From Denitrificimonas caeni (lineage in GTDB: Bacteria > Pseudomonadota > Gammaproteobacteria > Pseudomonadales > Pseudomonadaceae): a stretch of 59,337 nucleotides of DNA. The first letter of the stretch is position 1; every line of letters starts with the position of its first letter. The DNA lies in assembly GCF_905120345.1 (NCBI RefSeq), contig NZ_CAJHOA010000010.1, positions 1 to 59,337 on the forward strand, read 5' to 3'. The translations under genes and the position numbers were made by a program. Of this stretch, positions 5,768-15,688 are shown piece by piece. Below the pieces are notes generated by a model. The model was not told the origin of the DNA. It worked only from the letters and a program-made list of their open reading frames with translations, and made no database searches.

Positions 5768-8729
5768 CGCGCACTCCAACTGGATCTTCCAACATGATTT
5801 CAGAATGCAAGGAAAAACTTAACATCAAAGATTTAGCCTCAATATTAGCTGTATACGCCACGGTGTGCTGCCCCTCACTTTTCTGTGTGATGAATTTGAC
5901 TTTTTTAATGCCCGTATAACCCTCGGTCACCATATCGGTGCCATGTTCAATAGCACTGATTGCTCTTTCAATTCGCTGTTTTGAGTTATCATAAAGAGCA
6001 GGGGCAACTGTTGAGGTTACTTCCACCAAGACGACGTCAAAAATCTCATTGCCTTCGGACTTGCGCGCTGTTACGTTTACGACAACTGGCTCGCCTTCCT
6101 CGCCATGAGTAAGAGCGTTCTGCAAAAGGACAGCTAGACAGTCGTACAGCCTATGCACACTAATTCCAGTATATTTATTCTCGAGTGCTTCACCTTCATA
6201 TTCTACGGGTCTTGATCGATTTAAGTCATACAGAATGATCTCGCATAGCTCTTTCACTGACGCAGATATAAAACCTGTTTGAGGTACTCTAAACCAATCT
6301 GAAACTTTCATGAATACACTACTAACAGCTTCATGAAGACCGATTTTTATTTGTTCTTCAACGCTTCCGAAAGATCCGGAAAAGTGTTTATCTATACTAC
6401 TAGTAGCTTCCTGTAATAGATCCGTTTTAATATATCTAGCTGCGTTCTCTAGTTGAGGAGAAATTTGCTTCCAGCAAAATGATATAACTAAGTCATTTAA
6501 AAGCTGACTACCCGCTATGCGAAGACTACTTGACAGTAAGCGGATATTTTCCTTAGTGGTGGAATCATCAAAGTCAATATTTGAATTAAATAAGGACCCC
6601 CCAGATTTAAACTGTAGATGCTCTTTACGTAACTTATCTACAATGGCTCGATATTGACTCATCCAAGCATCGACGGTTCGCTTCATACTGGGTACCATAT
6701 TATACTCAGGCTTATTAAATACAGCATCCACTGTCTCAGTTGTAACGCCATCTAACGTATTATGGCGAATTCGACGTCCTAAGTAGGACTCAATACCAAA
6801 CTCTGTATTTAAGCAAAACTGCTCGAAAGAGTCTTTAGCTATTTGCTCAATCAACTCCTCGCTTTGGGCGTTTAGTGCTATAAAATAAATATCTGTACTT
6901 TCGCCAAGCTCTGACTCTATCGTGCGAAGTGTCGCTTGAATACTTGGTTGGAGTGTTCTGAGTTGCTCTGTTGAAACAGATGGATTTCCGTCAAGCCACT
7001 TCTTCATAGCAACACTATCAACGTACATACGACTGCTATCAAAATATTTCTGCAAAGTAGAAAGCTTGGATCTCGTCTCGATGGCGTCTGCTTCAATTAG
7101 ATATTCGATTCGACTAAGCTTGCGACCCAAAAGCCTTAATAGATCTCTTCGAATCTCCGCGGCTTGCGAAGCAGTTTCAATAATTTCATACATTTTTTCC
7201 AGCGTAACCTCATCCAGGGATTCCGCTATGTAACTTGCTATCTGAGGCGAGTCGCTAATTAAAGAATCTATAAAATCTACTATAGAACCATTATGATGCG
7301 ATTTAACGTGCGAAACTAAATCTTCTCGAAATGCAAAGTCCACATCAGGGTCAATTGATGTTTTCCGAAATAATGCCAAAGCCAAAACAGCAATTAGTTT
7401 TTGACTCTCATCTGGAGCGACTCCATACAGAGACCTAACCTCTGCTTCGGTGAATAAGCTCTCAAGAGACATCGTGTTTTCAAAAATGTATTTTATGTCA
7501 CTATCCGTTAGATCTAGAAAATTCGTACGATCTTTTATAAATTGTAAAAATAAAAAAGTACGATAAAATGAGTCGAGAGGAATTTGAGGATGGGTTCTGA
7601 CAATTGACCCGTCAGGTTGTAATAGAGTATTTTTATCAGGTAGTGCCTCACCCGAATAATTGCATTTCTCAGTAATAATCTCAGCTAGCAATCTAGTTCC
7701 AATCACACTATCCAGTTCATGCCTAAATTTCGCTAGATGCTTTCGCTCAAGAAATGCAGATGACAACCTATATAGATCTAGAGAAGATTCACTTTCGCCA
7801 TCTCCACTCTGATAGTGATCAGTCAAGATCAAGCCATCATCTACAGACTCGTTGTATCGAGTTAATTCTTCCAGCGCGGCTAATATTGGAGGAGTAAGTC
7901 TTTTTTTTACTTCATAAATAGGCTCTGGGAACTTTCCCTGAAGATTTAGAATAACGATCAAAGCGTGCAAAGTGTCTACGAGAGATGACTCACTTGCTCG
8001 TAATAAGAATGCAGCTAAGTCCTCGTCGTCAAGTGGTGTGGGAATGAAGTTACTCAGAACGTACGACTTTCTGAGTTCACCATCGACTTTACCAACCAAG
8101 CTACTTACTCTCCGCTGTGCAATTAAAAATAACGAAACCCTAGGGCTTAGATTTTCCATTGCACTAAAGTGAAACCCCGGCTTATCTCTATGAGCAAACT
8201 CTTCCTCGATACTGCTGATTTTCGCTAGTTGCGGTGCAGTTAGTTGCCGAGCCACACGAAGGTATGCGAGTTTATATGATAGAAAATTTGATGCACCATA
8301 TGTGCGTGCGAACGCATGTATAGCCTCAAGTGCAACGTTCGTTTCTAGGCGTTCGATTTGGCCTAGGGACTGCATTAATTGCACAGCACTCAAGCATTCA
8401 GACTCACATGAATTCAAATATCCTGCAGTGTATCGGATCTCATCTTTCCAGCCTAGCGGGCAAAATCTAGTAAATTTGAACAAGTCGGTGCTAGCTTTCT
8501 TTTTATTGCCATCCAGAAGCCCATCAGCGCCTTTTAATAAAGCCCCGATTGTCATTATATCCTGAAGAGAGTTCCCCTCACGTATAGCCTCTATTTCAGA
8601 ACTGGTTCGCAAATCTTTTGAAGCATAGCCGCGTACTAAATTGCGCTTGTCTAGCGCCGTTACTTGGGATATTAACCTGAAAATTATAGCGGGACGCACT
8701 GTATGTGAAACTTGAGGTCTATGAGACAT
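5745..8729 (-). CDS. dtcA: DtcA-like sensor kinase: large helical sensor with C-terminal ATPase domain
   Basis: A 994-residue protein. The first 750 or so residues are predominantly alpha-helical and charged, resembling helical-repeat sensor regions, without signal peptide or membrane segments, so it is cytoplasmic. The C-terminal 200 residues look like a divergent histidine kinase: a possible phosphoacceptor H799 (GLHEAV), an N-box with N871 (LLQNALTHG), and a weak G-box near residues 937-943 (TEGYTG). The usual DxGxG box is not evident. Position ahead of a lone receiver and a receiver-phosphorylase fits DtcA, the proposed phage sensor and phosphodonor of Detocs. The promoter should lie in 8730-8953. 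AT-rich relative to the core genes, consistent with transfer. Confidence 0.8.
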   Translation of the reverse strand: MSHRPQVSHTVRPAIIFRLISQVTALDKRNLVRGYASKDLRTSSEIEAIREGNSLQDIMTIGALLKGADGLLDGNKKKASTDLFKFTRFCPLGWKDEIRYTAGYLNSCESECLSAVQLMQSLGQIERLETNVALEAIHAFARTYGASNFLSYKLAYLRVARQLTAPQLAKISSIEEEFAHRDKPGFHFSAMENLSPRVSLFLIAQRRVSSLVGKVDGELRKSYVLSNFIPTPLDDEDLAAFLLRASESSLVDTLHALIVILNLQGKFPEPIYEVKKRLTPPILAALEELTRYNESVDDGLILTDHYQSGDGESESSLDLYRLSSAFLERKHLAKFRHELDSVIGTRLLAEIITEKCNYSGEALPDKNTLLQPDGSIVRTHPQIPLDSFYRTFLFLQFIKDRTNFLDLTDSDIKYIFENTMSLESLFTEAEVRSLYGVAPDESQKLIAVLALALFRKTSIDPDVDFAFREDLVSHVKSHHNGSIVDFIDSLISDSPQIASYIAESLDEVTLEKMYEIIETASQAAEIRRDLLRLLGRKLSRIEYLIEADAIETRSKLSTLQKYFDSSRMYVDSVAMKKWLDGNPSVSTEQLRTLQPSIQATLRTIESELGESTDIYFIALNAQSEELIEQIAKDSFEQFCLNTEFGIESYLGRRIRHNTLDGVTTETVDAVFNKPEYNMVPSMKRTVDAWMSQYRAIVDKLRKEHLQFKSGGSLFNSNIDFDDSTTKENIRLLSSSLRIAGSQLLNDLVISFCWKQISPQLENAARYIKTDLLQEATSSIDKHFSGSFGSVEEQIKIGLHEAVSSVFMKVSDWFRVPQTGFISASVKELCEIILYDLNRSRPVEYEGEALENKYTGISVHRLYDCLAVLLQNALTHGEEGEPVVVNVTARKSEGNEIFDVVLVEVTSTVAPALYDNSKQRIERAISAIEHGTDMVTEGYTGIKKVKFITQKSEGQHTVAYTANIEAKSLMLSFSLHSEIMLEDPVGVRDEQIIAC

Positions 8730-8835
8730 GAATACTCTTGCTCCTGTTTTTCAATCATTGCTAATGTTTTAGCGTTCCCTTTACAGCGTCCATTTTTGAA
8801 ATCATAGAGATGAAACTTTAATCTCATCTATCAAG

Positions 8836-8860
8836 TTACCATATCAGAATGATACGGTAA
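8836..8860. repeat. Inverted repeat between dtcA and the lipoprotein gene
   Basis: TTACCATATCA and TGATACGGTAA form 11-base arms with one mismatch around a GAA loop. It lies about 105 bases upstream of dtcA and 94 upstream of the lipoprotein start. It could be an operator for the divergent genes or the edge of a transferred block. Confidence 0.5.
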
Positions 8861-8879
8861 TCCCCCCGGAAAATTCAAA

Positions 8880-8898
8880 CCTCATTTGAGGCTTTTTT
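8880..8898 (+). terminator. Short terminator-like hairpin
   Basis: CCTCATTTGAGG followed by C and six T. The stem is only four or five base pairs and no plus-strand gene ends just before it, so it may be a relic or attenuator ahead of the lipoprotein gene. Confidence 0.35.
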
Positions 8899-8953
8899 GG
8901 AAGCCTCGGCAAGGTCAATTTTATATTTTACTCAAGATGTAAATGGAGGTGGC

Positions 8954-9439
8954 ATGAAGATTAAATTACTGATTGTTATAGCGCTTGCATTTGGCATTAC
9001 AGCCTGCAGTGATAGTAATGAAAGTGCTGTTGGGCTTTATAAGTACAGTCATAATCTATCGGGCACTGAGAAAATTGCTGAGATTAAGAAAGATGGTGGT
9101 GCATACCTCTTTATTGAGGATGTTATTCGTAAAAGTAATGCTATTGCTCTTGCAGAAACAGCTGATGGATTATCCTATGACAATATACCGTTGAAGCTAT
9201 CCGAGAGCGGGAATATCATTTATTTTGGCCCAGTAAATGGTACACGCGTTGACAGCCAATACCTTGCCGAACGGCTAATAACTATTGAGCATAATGAAAA
9301 AGCATGTGCTCAATTGCAGAGCGAAGTAAATGAAAACGATAAACTCATGAATAAAGAGCAGTGGAACGAATACGTAAAATCCATTAGAGACGAAAAACCA
9401 GATGACTGCCGTATTATTGGTGCTGGTATGCGCTGGTAA
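8954..9439 (+). CDS. Hypothetical lipoprotein
   Basis: A 161-residue protein with a lipoprotein signal peptide: charged start, hydrophobic stretch and lipobox ITAC with the acylated cysteine at residue 18. The following residues are serine and aspartate rich. I do not recognise the mature domain; two cysteines near the C-terminus (KACAQL, DDCRII) could form a disulfide. The start is the ATG at 8954 with GGAGG seven bases upstream, not the longer frame from 8897. It stands alone, divergent from the defence operon and just left of the insertion sequences. The family is unknown and a defence role is not supported. Confidence 0.75.
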   Translation: MKIKLLIVIALAFGITACSDSNESAVGLYKYSHNLSGTEKIAEIKKDGGAYLFIEDVIRKSNAIALAETADGLSYDNIPLKLSESGNIIYFGPVNGTRVDSQYLAERLITIEHNEKACAQLQSEVNENDKLMNKEQWNEYVKSIRDEKPDDCRIIGAGMRW

Positions 9440-9459
9440 AAAACGATTGAGTTGCAAAA

Positions 9460-9490
9460 AAGGCTCCAAACTTTCAAAGTTGGGAGCCTT
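9460..9490. terminator. Bidirectional terminator
   Basis: AAGGCTCC (9460-9467) pairs with GGAGCCTT (9483-9490) and an inner AACTTT/AAAGTT stem. The flanking A run at 9456-9461 gives a T tract only on the minus strand, so it best terminates the minus-strand gene whose remnant ends at 9513. It also follows the lipoprotein gene. Confidence 0.65.
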
Positions 9491-9512
9491 GGTAGTGCGG
9501 CGGATTGGAGCG

Positions 9513-9637
9513 TTAAGCTGCATCAGTATCATTTTTAGGCTGTGCCGGCTCATTGTGCTCAGCGGGTTCTGAATGCTCTGAAGTCGCTTGTTGCCATACA
9601 GTTTCGCAATCTATCTTGATAAAGGAGTGATAAGGCC
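9513..9637 (-). pseudogene. 3' remnant of an unidentified gene cut off beside the IS3 element
   Basis: On the minus strand a frame open from the IS edge reads an acidic, glutamine- and proline-rich tail (TVWQQATSEHSEPAEH, then AQPKNDTDAA) to a TAA at 9513-9515, followed by a good terminator in the same direction. It looks like a genuine protein C-terminus whose 5' part is separated or lost. Its frame does not join that of the truncated gene on the far side of the IS. Family not recognised. Confidence 0.45.
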
Positions 9638-9693
9638 TGACTAACCCCGACACTTTTTATGGTAAAAAGATGAACAACCATAAGGGGTTAAAC

Positions 9694-9990
9694 ATGAGCA
9701 AAGGCTACCGTTATTCAGATGAGTTTAAGCAAGAAGCTGTCAACCAAGTGACCGTCCATGGTTATGCTGTTGTAGACGTTGCTACGCGCTTAGGCATCAG
9801 TGATAAGACGCTGTACAACTGGATTAAGATCTTTTCCAAACCGGTTAAAAAACGACTGGAAGATATTGATTTACAGACTGAAATCGCTCGTTTAAAGCGC
9901 GAACTGAAGCGTGTTGAGCAAGAGCGCAACATCTTAAAGGAGGCCGCCGTGTTCTTTGCCAGCGAGTCAAAGAACGGTACGCGTTCATAA
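9694..9990 (+). CDS. IS3-family transposase OrfA
   Basis: A small basic DNA-binding protein of 98 residues from the ATG at 9694 (AAGGGG upstream). The helix-turn-helix is at about residues 23-45 (VVDVATRLGISDKTLYNWIK) and a leucine-zipper-like coiled coil follows (LQTEIARLKRELKRVEQERN). It ends in the ILKEAAVFFA segment typical of OrfA. OrfB is in the -1 frame relative to OrfA and is open upstream of its first start codon, so a fused OrfAB transposase would need a -1 frameshift. I did not find a canonical A6G slippery site. Confidence 0.9.
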   Translation: MSKGYRYSDEFKQEAVNQVTVHGYAVVDVATRLGISDKTLYNWIKIFSKPVKKRLEDIDLQTEIARLKRELKRVEQERNILKEAAVFFASESKNGTRS

Positions 9991-10013
9991 AATCTCGTCG
10001 CCACCGTTATCCT

Positions 10014-10787
10014 GTGCGCTTGCTTTGCAAAGTGATGCGTGTTCATCACAGCAGCTATTACGCTTGGGTTAAAACGCCAGAGAGTAAGCGTTACAAGGAT
10101 GATCAGCGCTTATTGCCTTTGGTTAAACACTATTGGCTGGCAAGCGGTGGACACTATGGCTATCGCAACATCCATCTTGATCTTGCTGAGGCTGGTATCA
10201 AATGTGGGCGCGATCGAACACTGAGATTAATGCGATTGACGCAGATTTGTGCGCAACGCGGCTATAAAAGACCTAAAGGTTATTATAGTGGTAAGCCTGA
10301 TATCACAGCGCCCAACACGCTCGACCGTGCTTTTAATGTGTCTGCACCAAACCAGTGGTGGGTCAGCGATATCACCTACATTCACACCCAGGAAGGCTTC
10401 TTGTTCTTAGCGGTAGTCATGGACTTGTTCGCACGCAGCATTGTTGGCTGGTCGATGTCTGAGCGAATGACTGACACTCTGGTTCAAGATGCTTTAATGG
10501 CTGCTTACTGGCGCCGTAAACCAGAAGGCACTGTGCGACTGCATTCGGATCAAGGCTCTCAATACAGCAGCCGTGATTTTAGGAAGTTGCTCAGCTCACT
10601 TAATATGGAAGCCAGCATGAGCCGCAGAGGCAATTGTTGGGATAATGCAGTTGCTGAAAGCTTCTTTGGCAACCTTAAAAAAGAAAAAATACGCCGCCAT
10701 AAGTACAAAACACGGGAAGAAGCAAAGCGAGCTACATTTCATTACATCGTGATGTTTTACAATCCAAAACGCAGGCACATGCACAAT
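10014..10787 (+). pseudogene. IS3-family transposase OrfB, 5' part
   Basis: DDE-type integrase core of an IS3 transposase: WWVSDITYI with the first aspartate, LHSDQGSQY with the second, and AVAESFFGNLKKE with the glutamate. It reads HHSSYYAW near its start and runs to NPKRRHMHN, where the IS21 element begins. Beyond 10787 the frame continues for a few codons into the intruding element and stops at 10817. The genuine last codons lie at 12772-12831. The coding sequence is therefore disrupted and the IS3 copy cannot make its own transposase. Confidence 0.88.
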
Positions 10788-10881
10788 GTTAACGGCAATG
10801 TAAAACTGACCCACTAGTGGCAATTCAAAATTGACCCACCTGAAGCAAAATAACCGCCAAATTCTAACTGGATATGGCGGT

Positions 10882-12689
<1,808 letters not shown>

Positions 12690-12771
12690 TGAAAAACGCT
12701 TAGGGTGGGTCAAATTTAGATTGCCGATTTAAGCGGTAAGTGGGTCAGTTTTCAGTTGCCGTTGACACAAT

Positions 12772-12831
12772 CAGCGGGTGTCACCAATGAACTATGAAAA
12801 GCAGTATTTTATGAATCAAAAAAGTGTCTGA
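12772..12831 (+). pseudogene. IS3-family transposase OrfB, 3' fragment
   Basis: The last 19 codons of the interrupted orfB (QRVSPMNYEKQYFMNQKSV, TGA at 12829-12831). Joined to the 5' part at HMHN they give the usual IS3 C-terminus, NQRVSPMNYEKQ. The right terminal repeat follows. Confidence 0.85.
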
Positions 12832-12836
12832 GAAAA

Positions 12837-13420
12837 TCAGGCCTTATCAGAGTTCCTGATGTCAGCAATAGCTGTTAATCGCTTCTGTGTAAGTTTGTTG
12901 TAGACTTTTTCTTTAGCTAACTGGGAGTTCATGTAGTTTAATTTTGGCTTGTCGGGAAGCTCGATAGACTGGCCTATACATAGCTTACGTAGGTTATCTT
13001 CAAGGGCAGCACCTGCCACTACTGCCGCTGGTCCAATATAGCCAGCGTCGAGCAGCTCAGAAGCTGAGACTGTAGGTCTGAAAACATTTCTGCTGCTACA
13101 AGATTTTTTACATCTTGAATGTATCCATGTTCAAAATCTTCTTGAGCTGCCTTCAGTATGCCGATGCCACGAACGAAAGGGGAATAAGTTACGCCCTTCT
13201 CGAAGCAAGCCTCAAATAAAGAATAATGCTCACTATCTCTTCCGAAAGCTTTTCCCAAGATACTCTTTGCACTTGCATGCCACTGATTCGCGGCTTCTGA
13301 GTTTACTGTTGCGTCGAACCCTATAAAATTTGACGGAGGAGATTTCTTAGTATTTTTAATTTCTAGGCCGCGATCAATCAGTTGCTGTAGCCTCTGGAGT
13401 ATCTTTTCATCTGCGTTCAT
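12837..13420 (-). pseudogene. Frameshifted and 3'-truncated hypothetical gene
   Basis: Two overlapping minus-strand frames read as one protein: MNADEKILQRLQQLIDRG to AAEMFSDLQSQLL, then after a frameshift near 13060, ELLDAGYIGPAAVVAGAALEDNLRKLC to LTAIADIRN. The second part resembles a family of uncharacterised prokaryotic proteins with a GAALED...LRN core, some near mobile DNA. Family members normally continue past RN with an AHG-type segment; here only SDKA remains before a stop codon supplied by the IS3 terminal repeat. The gene is inactivated twice. It may have been a cargo gene of the island. Confidence 0.65.
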
Positions 13421-13488
13421 ATGCACTCGTCTATTTCGAACGCTTAGATAACCGTCCTTGCCTCGCCAAAAAAAGCCCACTCGGAGCC

Positions 13489-14677
13489 TTAGGACGTATT
13501 GTAAAAACTACCCGCAAGGGGCGGTTCATCGACTTGTTGTACAGAGCCGCTGACACAATTGCTCAGCGTTTCTTTATTAATGGAAATTCCTTTTAGTCTA
13601 CGTGACCACCAGCGACGACTTAACTGCGCTGGCCCGCCACAGGTTTTGCAATAAACTAACATCGATAGCCGGTCAACACTACTTGCATGCGGCATATACT
13701 CGACCGTTCCGCATTGTTGCCGGCATGGCTCATACCGTAATGTACTTGCCGAAGCATACAGCCCGTAATAGCAAATGGTATGTAAGCCTTTGGGCGGCAC
13801 ATGCTGAAGTAACCGAGTTATAAAATCCATCGGCTTGAGTCGTTGCTGTTTATCACGATGATCCAGATAGCTCATAGTCACCACGTCAGCAGTAATCTGC
13901 TTTAACTGTCGCGGATCAACAGGCCCACCTTTGCAATAACGCGCTAGATAAAGCACCACACCTTTACCGTGCGCATAGCGTTCTTCAATACGCACACACC
14001 AATGCTTTTTGTACAGACTCCGATACATAGACCAAAACTGAGAGATAGTTATTGCTGGCGGCAAGCTCAACTCTCCCACATTATGCAGCTTTAATAAAAG
14101 ACTGTACCTTGCCACGATAAACTGAACGCATCACGGCACTGGGCACGAGGTAATTGCCAAGCGCCTTCCAAGCATTAACTGAATCAAGACCACCGGCAGC
14201 CACCAAGCAATGGGTATGTGGGTGAGGTGTGAGCTGTCGTCCCCACGTATGCAGCGCTATTAAAATCCCGGGCGTGACACCGCCATGATGCTGCTGTGCA
14301 AGCAGTTGCAATAGTGTTTCTTGGCTGGCTTTAAATAGAATCCCAGCAAATAAGGCTTCGTTATAACGCCACAGCGGTAAATACTCATGCGGTAAGGTAA
14401 AAATAACATGGAAGTACGGCACGTCAAGCAAGCGCGTTTTTTGCTTTTCAATCCAGTCAAGGCGTTGTTTATGGGCGCAAACATAATAGCTGCGGTGGCG
14501 ACACGAGTGCAGTTGTTCTATCTCGGCATGGTTAAACTTGCAGCGGTAATAACTGGCACCCAATGCACGTGTACGGCAATGGGTTAATGCGATATGTGTA
14601 GAGTTGCTGTTAAACAAAGATGTGTAGTGGTGGAGAGAATAGTTTTTAAACAGATAATTATTATCGATGCGATCCAC
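13489..14677 (-). pseudogene. IS91-like (Y2 rolling-circle) transposase, frameshifted
   Basis: The upstream half (14677-14081) reads CRTRALGASYYRC...HSCRHRSYYVC, a cysteine-histidine zinc-binding segment, then LDVPYFHVIFTLP and HTWGRQLTPHPHTHCLVAAGG, hallmarks of IS91 transposases. The second half (14115-13489) reads LARYCKGGPV, the region around the catalytic tyrosines, and ends in a basic tail. The halves are in different frames, joining at about 14085-14105 (VQSFIK to LHNVGELSLPP), so a single indel breaks the gene. IS91 elements carry no inverted repeats and I could not fix the ends. Total length of about 400 residues matches the family. Confidence 0.8.
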
Positions 14678-14772
14678 TTGGATTTGGTTCCAAGCGGATC
14701 ATTTATTACTTTATAAAAAACGGTTTTGTTTGTATCACCTATATGCTCACGCAGACGGTATCCAATAAACAT
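14678..14772 (-). other. Junction between IS91-like element and HD gene, possible coding relic
   Basis: A frame overlapping the end of the HD gene reads MFIGYRLREHIGDTNKTV and then YKVINDPLGTKSKW before running into IS91 sequence. It has natural-looking composition but no family I know. It may be a gene fragment trapped at the IS91 boundary. Confidence 0.25.
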
Positions 14773-15688
14773 TTTTACCTAACCGTCCAAATCCTGCTGG
14801 TGGTCTATGCCTATATGCTATGCGCTGGTTATCAGCCATAGCGCTCTGACCATCAGCATCTCGTACATAGCGTGCCAGTGTCATCGCTGGCGTGGTGCCG
14901 TAGCGTGCGCCAGGTGATGCGCAAGTCCAGATATGACGCAGTGTCAGAGCTACTTCAGGGGCAATCTGATCTAAGTAAGCTAAACCTTGTGCACAAGCTT
15001 CAAGCGTTAGGTCGGCATGATCACACAGCCGTGCTGCTGCAGTTTGGTTGCCGTGAATGTCGTAGGTGTAGGTTTTACCGATATCGTGAAGCAGACCAGC
15101 CACGAAACCAATTTCTTGCAATACCCTTGGCATCTCCGGCTCATTAGTTTGGATCATGCTGAGCACATTCTGCGCGACCTCAAGCGAGTGCTCAAGCAGG
15201 CCACCAGCTTCATTGTGGTGATAGCTTTTGCTCGCAGGTGCCTTGAGAAAAACTTCAAGACTACGCTGCCGCTCCAGTACAAGCTTGATAAAGACTTGCA
15301 GGGCTGTGAACTTAAGTGAACGAACGGCTGCTACCAAGCGATCAAGAGATTCTGGCTTTGGGCAAGCCAGTCTTGGCAAAGTCTGTAAGGCCGGAAGCTT
15401 TGCAACGTCGCGCTGCAGTGGACGATGCATGTTATTGAGTAGAATGACATCGCCATCCATGCTTGCATATTGTTGTCCTTTGACCGTCACCAACTCCATG
15501 TGTCCAAGTTTTTCAGGGATTACTAAAGAGTCAATCACGGCCAGAGCGACATAATCATTTGCACAACTGCTGAGTCGTATGCGCAGATAAGGAATACCTT
15601 CATCGTCAAAGCAAGCCACTCGGCCAGTTAGACGGAAGGTGCCGCTAAAGCTTGCATGCTCTATTGGATGCAGGTTATTCAGTTTCAT
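14747..15688 (-). CDS. OB-fold/HD-domain protein of the integration module
   Basis: A 313-residue protein. The first 95 residues look like an OB-fold-type domain and the rest contains an HD phosphohydrolase domain: H in SYHHNEAGGLLEHSLEV, the HD pair in AGLLHDIGK, and further metal-ligand candidates (LCDHADL, LRHIW). The layout recalls YhaM-type 3'-5' exoribonucleases and TraI-like HD proteins found beside integrases of pseudomonad islands. It starts at ATG 15688, overlapping the integrase gene by 14 bases, so the two are co-translated. The C-terminus (LGKNVYWIPSA) abuts the IS91-like sequence and may be clipped. Substrate unknown. Confidence 0.75.
   Translation of the reverse strand: MKLNNLHPIEHASFSGTFRLTGRVACFDDEGIPYLRIRLSSCANDYVALAVIDSLVIPEKLGHMELVTVKGQQYASMDGDVILLNNMHRPLQRDVAKLPALQTLPRLACPKPESLDRLVAAVRSLKFTALQVFIKLVLERQRSLEVFLKAPASKSYHHNEAGGLLEHSLEVAQNVLSMIQTNEPEMPRVLQEIGFVAGLLHDIGKTYTYDIHGNQTAAARLCDHADLTLEACAQGLAYLDQIAPEVALTLRHIWTCASPGARYGTTPAMTLARYVRDADGQSAMADNQRIAYRHRPPAGFGRLGKNVYWIPSA

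Noticed and set aside
9275-9553. Minus-strand frame opposite the lipoprotein gene
   Set aside because: It is the complement of a gene with a clear lipobox and ribosome binding site, and crosses the terminator hairpin.
9840-9990. Programmed -1 frameshift site in IS3 orfA
   Set aside because: No canonical A6G or AAAAAAG heptamer at the orfA/orfB overlap; frameshifting may still occur but I cannot support a site.
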